Shown here: positions 9,201 through 15,673 of the stretch, piece after piece
Layout of the letters: the number at the start of each line of letters is the position of its first letter
Position numbering within the stretch: position 1 is the first letter of the stretch
From: CAWDPQ01 sp963804245
GTDB taxonomy: Bacteria > Acidobacteriota > Vicinamibacteria > Vicinamibacterales > 2-12-FULL-66-21
Direction of reading: 5' to 3'
Length of the DNA: 64,000 bases
Assembly (NCBI GenBank): GCA_963804245.1
Contig: CAWDPQ010000009.1
Coordinates: forward strand, 806,001 to 870,000
Position numbers and translations under genes: made by a program
Notes under the pieces: model-generated
The model's input: only the letters and a program-made list of their open reading frames with translations
Database searches by the model: none
Told to the model about the DNA's origin: nothing

Positions 9201-9336
9201 TCAGCTCTCCAATATCATGCGCGCCGAAGGGGGTGCCGATCAGAAGGTGGGTGTCGAGTCACGGCGACGGTTGGACGATCTGGTGAAGGAAATGAAGGCG
9301 ATCGACGCAGAACTGCGTACCATTGCAGGATTGTAG
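6280..9336 (+). CDS. Large secreted BNR/VPS10-like beta-propeller protein
   Basis: A 1018-residue exported protein. The ATG at 6280 is followed by a clear signal peptide (M-S-L-P-L-R-L-L-F-T-V); a TTG at 6244 lies inside a repeat and is unlikely. Residues ~25-740 contain at least ten Asp-box motifs of the S/T-x-D-x-G-x-T-W type (for example S-T-D-A-G-K-T-W, T-T-D-G-G-R-T-W, S-T-D-D-G-V-N-W), which mark sialidase/VPS10-like propeller blades. The C-terminal third has an FlgD/Ig-like stretch (H-N-R-F-A-W-D-Y-R-W) and a helical tail. Proteins of this build are usually labelled glycosyl hydrolase, but no catalytic residues are identifiable; binding or scaffolding is equally possible. Confidence 0.85.
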   Translation: MSLPLRLLFTVCLVAPAFGSQSSNTTATTDPSLYQDLKWRNAGPTRGGRVTAISGVSSQPCTFFMGATGGGVWKTENCGTDWTAVSDGQIATGSIGSIDVSESNPSVVWVGTGSAALRSNVIIGRGAYKSTDAGKTWQFMGLKEAGQIGSVVIHPTNPEVVWVAALGSPFGPNDERGIFKTTDGGRTWRKTLFVNNSTGGRVLAMNHVNPNELYAGMYRSFRKGWDIISGGPATEGGIYKSTDGGETWTKLSNGLPSRLIGKIDIDVARSSPAIVYAMVEAPGSEGGLYRSDDAGASWRLINDAGNLRFRPFYFHYVDVNPKNPEEVWVSALGLYKSTNGGKSFATIPTPHADNHGIWFNPNDPRYAVQCHDGGANITSDGGRTWSSILNQPTAELYMVSVDEQHPYLLYAPQQDNSTVVVPSVPTANFAFDHPAQAWSQASGCETGGIWPTPDGRVIWGACKGELERFNVDTGQSQGKWIYPQNRYGHHPDDIQYRFPRQTVVMVSPHDSKTIYQASHVLHRSTDDGVNWQVISPDLTAHEKQFQIVSGNPITRDVTGEEVYSSIYSMDESRVERGVIWIGANDGPVHVTRDNGRTWANVTPKDLPPGGRVQNIEASPIRKGSAYIAVYRFLREHDLRPYIYRTEDYGATWTRLTNGSNGIPADHPTRVVREDPSRPGLLYAGTEFGFFVSFDNGGRWHSLQQNLPATPVTDIRVHRGDLVISTMGRSFWIMDDIAPLRQIGSATSLTLLQPATRVRYRRAGATNRPGAPQYSPVALAIDYLVPAGFTEPLMLEITDAGGRMVRRVSSAVGVGQPSRQSGGGEMSDPDAPASGQGRGAAALLTAKPGHNRFAWDYRWSDGGPLVAPGTYTASLGGTSKTFEVVVDPGVLRDGITAADLLEQQNFLLTVRDTQAEAVRLRARIQNAMQKAGVSLPAAPGPGEWVQRGKYSHPLQELWARVATAPGTYQQGMLIDQLSNIMRAEGGADQKVGVESRRRLDDLVKEMKAIDAELRTIAGL

Positions 9337-9346
9337 GGAGGTCGAG

Positions 9347-10276
9347 ATGCTGTCGCTCTGCGTCATCGCCATCCTCGCGCAGCAGGCGGGCGAGGCGCCG
9401 AACGTGTCGCGCCAGGGGCCGCTGCTCGTGGCCGAGGAGGTGTTCACAGCCAGCGTGATGTCCGTCGAGGACGGGGATTCGGTGGTCGTGAAGACGGAGA
9501 GCGAGCAGATCGCCGTCAACCTCAGCGGCGTCGACGCGCCGGAAATGTCGCAGCCCGGCGGACTGCAGGCCCGGCAGTTTCTGAGTGACCTCACGCTCGG
9601 AAAAACGGTGACCGTGCGGCTGACGAACGGCGTCGATCGGATGGCGAGGCTGGAAGTGGCTGGAGTCGATGTTACCGAGGCGCTCGTTCGCGCCGGCATG
9701 GGATGGCACTGCCCGCGCTACGCGGACGATCGCGACCTGACCAGGGCGGAGGCCGAAGCCCGCAGCGCCAAGCGCGGCCTGTGGAGTGTCGCGCAACCGA
9801 CGCCACCGTGGCTGCATCGCGGTGCCGGCGCATGCTGGCAGCAGTCGTCGAAACCGAGAGTCTCGTCGGAGAACCGTCCCAATTTCTCAGGCACGTGGAC
9901 GGCAGTCAGCCCGCCGCACCGGGCAGGACAGCAGCTGAGAATCAAACAGGACGCCGTGAGCGTCACGCTGGAGCGTATGCCGGATCGGGACCAGACGCCG
10001 ATGGTCTACAGGCTGAACGGCACGACCAGTCACGCTCTCGTCACGCCACATGGCCCCGTCGACATCGTCGCCAAGGCGCGATGGCACGGGTCGGCGCTGA
10101 TCGTCGAAGAACGGCGCTGGACCGCGCCGGGTGAGGAAGCGACCAATCTCAGGCAGGTGATCTGGATGGACGATCGCGGGCTGCTGAATTTCGAGGTGTC
10201 TTCACCACAGCCCATTGGACAGAGCGATGCTACGACGCTGGTGATGCGGAGAGATGACGTTCGTCAGCCTGAGTAA
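9347..10276 (+). CDS. SNase-like (TNase) domain protein with C-terminal secreted domain
   Basis: A 309-residue protein with a short hydrophobic N-terminus. The ATG at 9347 has GGGAGG five bases upstream; it starts 10 bases after the propeller gene's stop. Residues ~35-155 match the staphylococcal-nuclease fold (G-V-D-A-P-E, G-K-T-V-T-V, D-R-M-A-R, A-L-V-R-A-G-M). The residue aligned by eye with catalytic Arg35 of the nuclease is Asn (V-N-L-S-G-V-D-A-P-E), so activity is doubtful. Residues ~185-309 begin N-F-S-G-T-W and look like a lipocalin-type extracytoplasmic domain common in this phylum. Its last 47 bases overlap the convergent hydrolase gene. Confidence 0.75.
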   Translation: MLSLCVIAILAQQAGEAPNVSRQGPLLVAEEVFTASVMSVEDGDSVVVKTESEQIAVNLSGVDAPEMSQPGGLQARQFLSDLTLGKTVTVRLTNGVDRMARLEVAGVDVTEALVRAGMGWHCPRYADDRDLTRAEAEARSAKRGLWSVAQPTPPWLHRGAGACWQQSSKPRVSSENRPNFSGTWTAVSPPHRAGQQLRIKQDAVSVTLERMPDRDQTPMVYRLNGTTSHALVTPHGPVDIVAKARWHGSALIVEERRWTAPGEEATNLRQVIWMDDRGLLNFEVSSPQPIGQSDATTLVMRRDDVRQPE

Positions 10277-11072
10277 AATGCTGCGACAGCAGCTCGTTGA
10301 TCGGTCCCGCGCACTGGATGGTCACACCGTGGCCGGCATCCGGCCACTCCACGTAACGCGATCCCCGGATTGCGGCTGACAAGGCGCGACCGAACGATGG
10401 CAGCGCGATCCGATCGTGCACGGCGCTCACGACCAGCGTGGGAATGGACTCGAGGCGCCGCAGTTTGGCGCTGACATCGAAGCGCGACATGGCGCGCACC
10501 TGTTGCATCACGATTGACGGTTGATCGGCCAGGTCGTGTCCGAAGAGCGGTTGCAGCGTCTCCGCCAGCTGCACGCGATCGGCAGTTCGCAGGTAGTGCG
10601 CAGGCATCACCAGCTCCATGAACGCGTTGCGGCGGAGCTGCCGCGGGCCGATCCGCATCCTGAGTGCCGTCCACAGCATCGACGCCGTGAATCGAGCTGC
10701 CTGAGGTCCACGCGAGAACGTGCAGAGCAGGGCGAGGCTGGTGACCCTTTCGGGAACAGTGAGCGCGATCTGCTGTGCGATCAGCCCGCCCATCGAATGA
10801 CCTGCGAGGTGGAAGCGCTCGATGCCTTCAGCCTCGAGGATCGCGAGGGCATCGTCTGCCATCGCCTCAATCGTGAGGGGTCCCTCGCCGCGGGTGCTGA
10901 CGCCGATTCCCCGATTGTCGTTGGTGATGACGGTGTAGCGTGGCGCGAGCGCGTCGACCTGCGGCCGCCAGCCATTGCCAATGACCCCGGCTCCCTGCAG
11001 CATCAGAACCGCCGGACCAGTGCCGCGGCGGCTATAGCCGATTGACCCCCCGCGTCTGGTGATACTCGCCAA
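10230..11072 (-). CDS. Alpha/beta-fold hydrolase
   Basis: A 280-residue hydrolase with the full triad visible: Ser93 in G-H-S-M-G-G, Asp in A-V-H-D-R-I, and His in A-G-H-G-V-T-I. The oxyanion region is Q-G-A-G-V and N-D-N-R-G-I-G-V-S follows, as in esterase or haloperoxidase-like members. No signal peptide, so it should act in the cytoplasm on an unknown ester, lactone or similar substrate. The start is TTG; the gene lies 8 bases after the metallophosphoesterase stop, so the two form an operon. Its 3' end overlaps the convergent SNase-like gene. Confidence 0.85.
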   Translation of the reverse strand: MASITRRGGSIGYSRRGTGPAVLMLQGAGVIGNGWRPQVDALAPRYTVITNDNRGIGVSTRGEGPLTIEAMADDALAILEAEGIERFHLAGHSMGGLIAQQIALTVPERVTSLALLCTFSRGPQAARFTASMLWTALRMRIGPRQLRRNAFMELVMPAHYLRTADRVQLAETLQPLFGHDLADQPSIVMQQVRAMSRFDVSAKLRRLESIPTLVVSAVHDRIALPSFGRALSAAIRGSRYVEWPDAGHGVTIQCAGPINELLSQHFTQADERHLSASPAS

Positions 11073-11080
11073 GCCACGTC

Positions 11081-12253
11081 CTACTTGACCAGTTGCTGCT
11101 TCTCGTCGGTGTAGATTGCCGTAATGCTCGTGCCAGCGATCTCGAGCGCTGAGGCGCGCCCTCCCTTGAAATAGGTGGAGAGCATGCCGGTGTCGATCAG
11201 GAATATTCGATTGCCGAACCGTACCTGAATATTGCCGGGCAGCCTCGGACTGTGACCGACGACAAAGCGGGCGGCGCCGAGCCGCTTCAGCAGCTCCTCA
11301 ATCTGCGGCTGCGCACTGTCTGGGAGCGTTGCGTAGCCGCGGAACCACAGCGGGCCGTCGGCGGCGATGAGCGACCATTTGTCGATTGCCGCCATGCTCT
11401 GGAGCCGGCTGACGTACTCTTGCGTCACTTCCGGCGGGATCTCCTTTTTCTCATTGATCAGCGTCGCGATACGGGTGAGCTCCGAGCCGACGGCGTTCAC
11501 GATTTCCTGCAGCGTGAAGAACGGCGCAATGACGTCGGCCTTGACCAGGCTGGACACCGCGTCGTCGAACGCGCGGATCTCGCGCTCCACGGCGCGATTG
11601 ATGTCGTCGATGCTCATGGTCAGGTCGGGGCGGATGCCGGCGTGCATGAATATGGAGTCGTCGACCTTCACCACGACTTTTCGCGAGCGCAGCCAACGCC
11701 CGTAGCGTCCGGAGGGACCCATCGCTTCGACATATTCGATGAAACCAGGCGGATGGTCGCGCAGCCAGTCGTTGCGATTCAGCTCCTGCCCGCCGCGCCG
11801 TGCGATGGTGGCGTGCGTGACGAATGCTTTCGAACGCCTCGACTCCGATTCGTCGTCGGCGAACGAACGTAACGTATCCTGGGAGACGTCCCGCAGATCG
11901 TGCAGGATGTTCATCCCCTCATGATTGCCAAAGAGGATCTCGGCGCGGCCGCCGGCGCGCCGTGCCTCTTCTTCGAGACGCATGAGCAGATCCATGACGT
12001 CGCGAACGGTGGGGCCGCGATCGGTGAAGTCTCCGGTCTGGACGAAGCGAGCCCGGCCGCCGCTCCATCGCTTCTCCGCATCGATGAGGCCTGCCGCCTG
12101 GAGGATGGCGACCAGCGAATCGCCGGCGCCATGCACATCGCCAACAGCGACGAGCCGCTGCCCAGGTGCCTGCGAGGTCACGGCGCCGGTGGAGATCCAC
12201 ACGGCGCACGCGGTGAAAGCGACAATGACCACGGCGCGGGAAGAGAAACGCAT
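11081..12253 (-). CDS. Exported calcineurin-like metallophosphoesterase
   Basis: A 390-residue protein starting at ATG 12253 (an upstream ATG at 12358 would precede the signal peptide M-R-F-S-S-R-A-V-V). Metal-binding motifs appear in order: V-G-D-V-H-G, G-D-F-T-D-R-G-P, F-G-N-H-E-G and V-G-H-S-P-R. It is therefore a dinuclear metal phosphatase or nucleotidase, probably periplasmic; the substrate is unknown. A TATCAT hexamer lies nine bases before the ATG on this strand (12263-12268) with no Shine-Dalgarno, so the mRNA may be leaderless. It is followed by the hydrolase gene after 8 bases. Confidence 0.85.
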   Translation of the reverse strand: MRFSSRAVVIVAFTACAVWISTGAVTSQAPGQRLVAVGDVHGAGDSLVAILQAAGLIDAEKRWSGGRARFVQTGDFTDRGPTVRDVMDLLMRLEEEARRAGGRAEILFGNHEGMNILHDLRDVSQDTLRSFADDESESRRSKAFVTHATIARRGGQELNRNDWLRDHPPGFIEYVEAMGPSGRYGRWLRSRKVVVKVDDSIFMHAGIRPDLTMSIDDINRAVEREIRAFDDAVSSLVKADVIAPFFTLQEIVNAVGSELTRIATLINEKKEIPPEVTQEYVSRLQSMAAIDKWSLIAADGPLWFRGYATLPDSAQPQIEELLKRLGAARFVVGHSPRLPGNIQVRFGNRIFLIDTGMLSTYFKGGRASALEIAGTSITAIYTDEKQQLVK

Positions 12254-12320
12254 AGATGAGTGATGATACAGCGGTAGGAGCTGGCGGTAGGTCGTAGTAG
12301 CGTTTGACCCGGAAAAAAGA

Positions 12321-12344
12321 GGAAAGTCTAGTGTCCTTGTTGCG
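12321..12344. repeat. Degenerate family-2 half repeat
   Basis: AAAGTCTAGTGTCCTTGTT resembles the family-2 arm AAAGTTGAGTGTCCCCTTT with a few changes. It lies in the divergent gap between the metallophosphoesterase and the spermidine-synthase-like gene. Probably a decayed copy. Confidence 0.45.
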
Positions 12345-12356
12345 AAAGGTGAGTGC

Positions 12357-14780
12357 ATGACGGCGCGCCGGTTCCTGCCCGCGATGTTGCTGCTGTTCGT
12401 CGGCAGCGGCTGCGCGGCGCTTGTTTACGAGATTGTCTGGTTTCAGCTGCTGCAGCTGGTCATCGGGTCGTCCGCGGTGTCGCTCGGCGTGCTGCTGGGG
12501 ACGTTCATGGGCGGAATGTGCCTCGGCAGCATCTTGCTACCGCGTTGGATCGCGGCGCGTCATCATCCGCTCCGGGTTTACGCGTTCCTCGAGCTCGGCA
12601 TTGGCGCCATCGGTCTTCTATTGCTCGTCGTGATGCCCCTGCTGGGCGGCGCCTATACCGCCTGGGCTCCGTCGGGAGTGGCGGGCATCTTTATACGCGG
12701 CATCGCCGCGGCAATCTGTCTGCTGCCGCCAACGCTGTTGATGGGCGCGACGCTGCCAGCCATCGCGCGCTGGGTCGAGACCACGCCCGAAGGCGTGTCA
12801 TGGTTGGGCTTTTTTTATGGCGGCAATATCGCTGGCGCCGTCCTCGGCAGCCTGCTCGCCGGCTTCTACCTGCTCCGCGTGCACGATACGGTCATTGCCA
12901 CGTTCGCGGCTGCCGCGCTGAACGTGATCGTCGCCGTCATAGCACTGGTCATTGCGAGAAGCGCAGCCTACGAGCCGATCACGCCTGAGCCGGTGGATGC
13001 CGCTCGAGAGAAAGACGCCTGGCTGGTCTACGTCGCGATCGCCATCTCGGGCGCGACGGCACTTGCTGCGGAAGTGATCTGGACGCGCATCCTGTCGCTG
13101 CTCTACGGCGGAACCGTCTACACCTTTGCGCTGATCCTGGCCGTGTTCCTGCTCGGATTGGGCATCGGCAGCAGCATCGGTTCCGCGCTCGCGCGATCGG
13201 TCGAGCGGCCGCGGCTGGCGCTCGCATGGTGCCAGATGCTCCTTGCCGGTGCGATCGCCTGGGCCGCATACATGCTCACGCAATCGCTGCCGTACTGGCC
13301 GATCGATCCATCCATCTCGAGGAGTCCCTGGTATACGTTCCAGCTGGATCTCGTGCGCTCGCTGTGGGCGATGTTGCCGGGAGCGATTCTCTGGGGCGCC
13401 AGCTTTCCGCTGGCGCTCGCTTCGGTCGCCGGGGGACGCCAGGATCCCGCGCGTCTTGTCGGCCGCGTCTACGCCGCGAACACGGTTGGCGCGATTGTCG
13501 GATCGCTTGGAGCCAGCCTTCTCCTGGTGATTTGGATGGGCAGCCGACGAGCACAGCAGCTTCTCATCGTGCTGTGCGTCGCTTCCGCGATGCTTGCGCT
13601 CGACGCCGCTTCGACACGCACGCCAGTTACCGCCGAAGCCAAAGGTCGCTACCGTTTTGGCGGCACGCTCCTCCTCATTGCGGCCGCGATGTTCGCGGCC
13701 TGGCTGGCCCGGAACATCACGGACGTGCCCGGCATTCTCGTCGCCTACGGGCGATATGCCGCCAGCCGCGTCGGTCAAGCCGACATCATTTACATGGGCG
13801 AGGGGTGGAACGCGTCGGTGGCCGTCTCGCGCCTCTCGAACGGCGTGCTGAACTATCACAATGCCGGGAAGGTCCAGGCCTCGAGCGAACCGCAGGACAT
13901 GCGACTGCAGCGCATGCTCGGCCATCTCACGACACTCATTCCGGCAAAACCGAAATCCGTTCTGGTGATCGGCTGCGGAGCTGGCGTGACGGCCGGCGCC
14001 GTGTCGATCGATCCGGCGGTGGAGCGATTGACGATTGCCGAAATCGAACCGCTCGTTCCCAAGGTGGTCTCCACTTATTTCGCCGAGCACAACTTCAACG
14101 TCGTCGCCAACCCGAAAACACGGATCCAGATCGACGATGCGCGGCACTATCTGTTGACCACCGATGAGAAGTTCGATGCCATCACCTCGGATCCGCTGGA
14201 TCCCTGGGTCAAGGGCGCGGCGATGCTCTACTCGCGCGAGTTCTTCCAGACGGTGAAGGACCACCTGAACCCCGGCGGCGCGGTCACCCTTTTCGTGCAG
14301 CTTTACGAGAGCAACCCGGAAGCAGTGAAGAGTGAGATCGCCACGTTCCTGGAAGCGTTCCCGAGCGGTATTGTCTGGGGCAACACCCAGAACGGCGCCG
14401 GCTACGACCTCGTGCTGCTCGGCCAGGTCGAGCGAACGCGAATCGACGTCGACGCCATCGAGCGGAAGCTGCAAGGGAAGGATTACGTCCGCGTCAAGCA
14501 GTCGCTGACGCAGATCGGCATGTTGTCTGCGGTGGATCTGTTTTCCACCTACGCGGGCCGGCGCCCCGACCTCGATCCCTGGATGCGGGATGCCATCATC
14601 AATCGCGATCGCAATCTCCGACTTCAGTACCTGGCCGGACTTGGACTGAACCTGTATCAGAGCGGCGCCATCTATGCGGACATGCTGCGGTACGCGCGGT
14701 ATCCGGACGATCTATTCGTTGGCGCCCCGACGACCCTCCAATCGTTGCGGCAGGCAATTCAACAGGCACACGGTCAATAA
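12357..14780 (+). CDS. Membrane-embedded spermidine-synthase-like protein
   Basis: An 807-residue fusion. Residues ~1-470 are a multi-pass membrane region in two similar halves (each opening with G-x-x-A-L-V/A-x-E-I/V-I-W), resembling MFS-like fused spermidine synthases. Residues ~480-700 hold a class-I methyltransferase/spermidine-synthase fold: G-E-G-W-N-A-S-V, L-V-I-G-C-G-A-G-V-T-A-G, I-D-D-A-R-H-Y-L and the D-P-L-D-P-W segment. Whether it makes polyamines or is a membrane-bound aminopropyl- or methyltransferase is unknown. It starts 4 bases after a GTG and is separated by a hairpin from the convergent ABC gene. Confidence 0.85.
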   Translation: MTARRFLPAMLLLFVGSGCAALVYEIVWFQLLQLVIGSSAVSLGVLLGTFMGGMCLGSILLPRWIAARHHPLRVYAFLELGIGAIGLLLLVVMPLLGGAYTAWAPSGVAGIFIRGIAAAICLLPPTLLMGATLPAIARWVETTPEGVSWLGFFYGGNIAGAVLGSLLAGFYLLRVHDTVIATFAAAALNVIVAVIALVIARSAAYEPITPEPVDAAREKDAWLVYVAIAISGATALAAEVIWTRILSLLYGGTVYTFALILAVFLLGLGIGSSIGSALARSVERPRLALAWCQMLLAGAIAWAAYMLTQSLPYWPIDPSISRSPWYTFQLDLVRSLWAMLPGAILWGASFPLALASVAGGRQDPARLVGRVYAANTVGAIVGSLGASLLLVIWMGSRRAQQLLIVLCVASAMLALDAASTRTPVTAEAKGRYRFGGTLLLIAAAMFAAWLARNITDVPGILVAYGRYAASRVGQADIIYMGEGWNASVAVSRLSNGVLNYHNAGKVQASSEPQDMRLQRMLGHLTTLIPAKPKSVLVIGCGAGVTAGAVSIDPAVERLTIAEIEPLVPKVVSTYFAEHNFNVVANPKTRIQIDDARHYLLTTDEKFDAITSDPLDPWVKGAAMLYSREFFQTVKDHLNPGGAVTLFVQLYESNPEAVKSEIATFLEAFPSGIVWGNTQNGAGYDLVLLGQVERTRIDVDAIERKLQGKDYVRVKQSLTQIGMLSAVDLFSTYAGRRPDLDPWMRDAIINRDRNLRLQYLAGLGLNLYQSGAIYADMLRYARYPDDLFVGAPTTLQSLRQAIQQAHGQ

Positions 14781-14812
14781 CTGATGGCACGTGAATAACT
14801 GATGACACGTGG

Positions 14813-14832
14813 CTTCCGCCTTGAGGCGGAAG
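14813..14832. terminator. Hairpin between convergent genes
   Basis: CTTCCGCC, four-base loop, GGCGGAAG: a perfect 8-bp stem. No T-run follows on either strand, so intrinsic termination is uncertain. It is preceded by a short direct repeat (TAACTGATGGCACGTG / TAACTGATGACACGTG at 14778-14811). Confidence 0.5.
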
Positions 14833-14834
14833 TC

Positions 14835-15584
14835 CTACGCTCGCGGCGCAGCTTCGATGCGACCGTCGAACAGATACAGGTGCCGCTGCGCCCGCGCAAT
14901 GTGATCCGGATTGTGGGTTGCGAGACAGACGGTGGCGCCTTCAGCGTGAAGCTCGTCGAGCATCTGCATCAGCGATTCACCGCTTTTCGAATCGAGGTTG
15001 CCGGTGGGTTCGTCCGCCAACAGGATCGGCGGACGTCCGGCAATTGCGCGAGCTACGGCGACCAGCTGTTGATGTCCGCCTGACAGCTGACCGGGTCGCT
15101 GGCGGGCGCGCGCCTGCATTCCAACGCGTTCGAGCGCCGACTTGACCCGCGTCTCGCGGTCGGCTGGGGTCACACCGCCCCGAAGCGTGAGCGGGTATTC
15201 CACGTTTTCGTAGACCGACATGTCGCCGATCAGATTGAAGCTCTGGAAGATGAGGCCGATATCAAGGCTCCGGGCCCTGGCTCGTTCGGCTGGTGAGAAC
15301 GCGTCCGTGGCGCGGCTGTTGAGCCAGTAGCGACCCGCCGTCGGTGTTTCGAGAAGTGCCAGGACCGATAGGAACGTCGACTTCCCACAGCCCGACGGAC
15401 CGGAGACCGACACGTACTCTCCGCGGTTGATATCAACGGTGACGTCGGACAGAGCGCGGGTCTCTTCGTCCGCATCATCGCTCTTGAAGATCTTGGTGAT
15501 ACCGGAGAGCCGAATGATCGGTAAATCGGAAGTATCGCTGCTCGCCGGACTGGTCTCTTGCCGAGTGCGTCGCCACCACGCCAT
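14835..15584 (-). CDS. ABC transporter ATP-binding protein, MacB/LolD type
   Basis: A 249-residue ATPase. Walker A is G-P-S-G-C-G-K-S-T, Walker B is I-L-L-A-D-E-P-T-G-N-L-D, and the H-loop is A-T-H-N. The signature reads L-S-G-G-H-Q-Q-L, where this subfamily normally has L-S-G-G-Q-Q-Q-R, a modest departure. It lies 89 bases downstream of the ADOP permease on the same strand and should be its ATPase. A perfect TATAAT on this strand (15593-15598) lies eight bases before the ATG with no Shine-Dalgarno, so it probably also has its own promoter and a leaderless mRNA. Confidence 0.9.
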   Translation of the reverse strand: MAWWRRTRQETSPASSDTSDLPIIRLSGITKIFKSDDADEETRALSDVTVDINRGEYVSVSGPSGCGKSTFLSVLALLETPTAGRYWLNSRATDAFSPAERARARSLDIGLIFQSFNLIGDMSVYENVEYPLTLRGGVTPADRETRVKSALERVGMQARARQRPGQLSGGHQQLVAVARAIAGRPPILLADEPTGNLDSKSGESLMQMLDELHAEGATVCLATHNPDHIARAQRHLYLFDGRIEAAPRA

Positions 15585-15592
15585 GTCTGCCG

Positions 15593-15598
15593 ATTATA
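15593..15598 (-). promoter_or_regulatory. Consensus -10 box eight bases before the ABC ATPase start
   Basis: TATAAT on the minus strand, followed by CGGCAGAC and the ATG at 15584. At this spacing transcription would begin at or next to the start codon. Confidence 0.6.
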
Positions 15599-15673
15599 CG
15601 AGCCGCTAGCGTGCATCGGCACCACGATGTGACCAACGTGTCCAAGTACGGGCCAGTGTTCGTTCACGAACAC

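Noticed and set aside
12798..14474. Antisense frame of 558 codons opposite the spermidine-synthase-like gene
   Set aside because: A GC-bias shadow; the sense strand has clear motifs and helices and the antisense has none.
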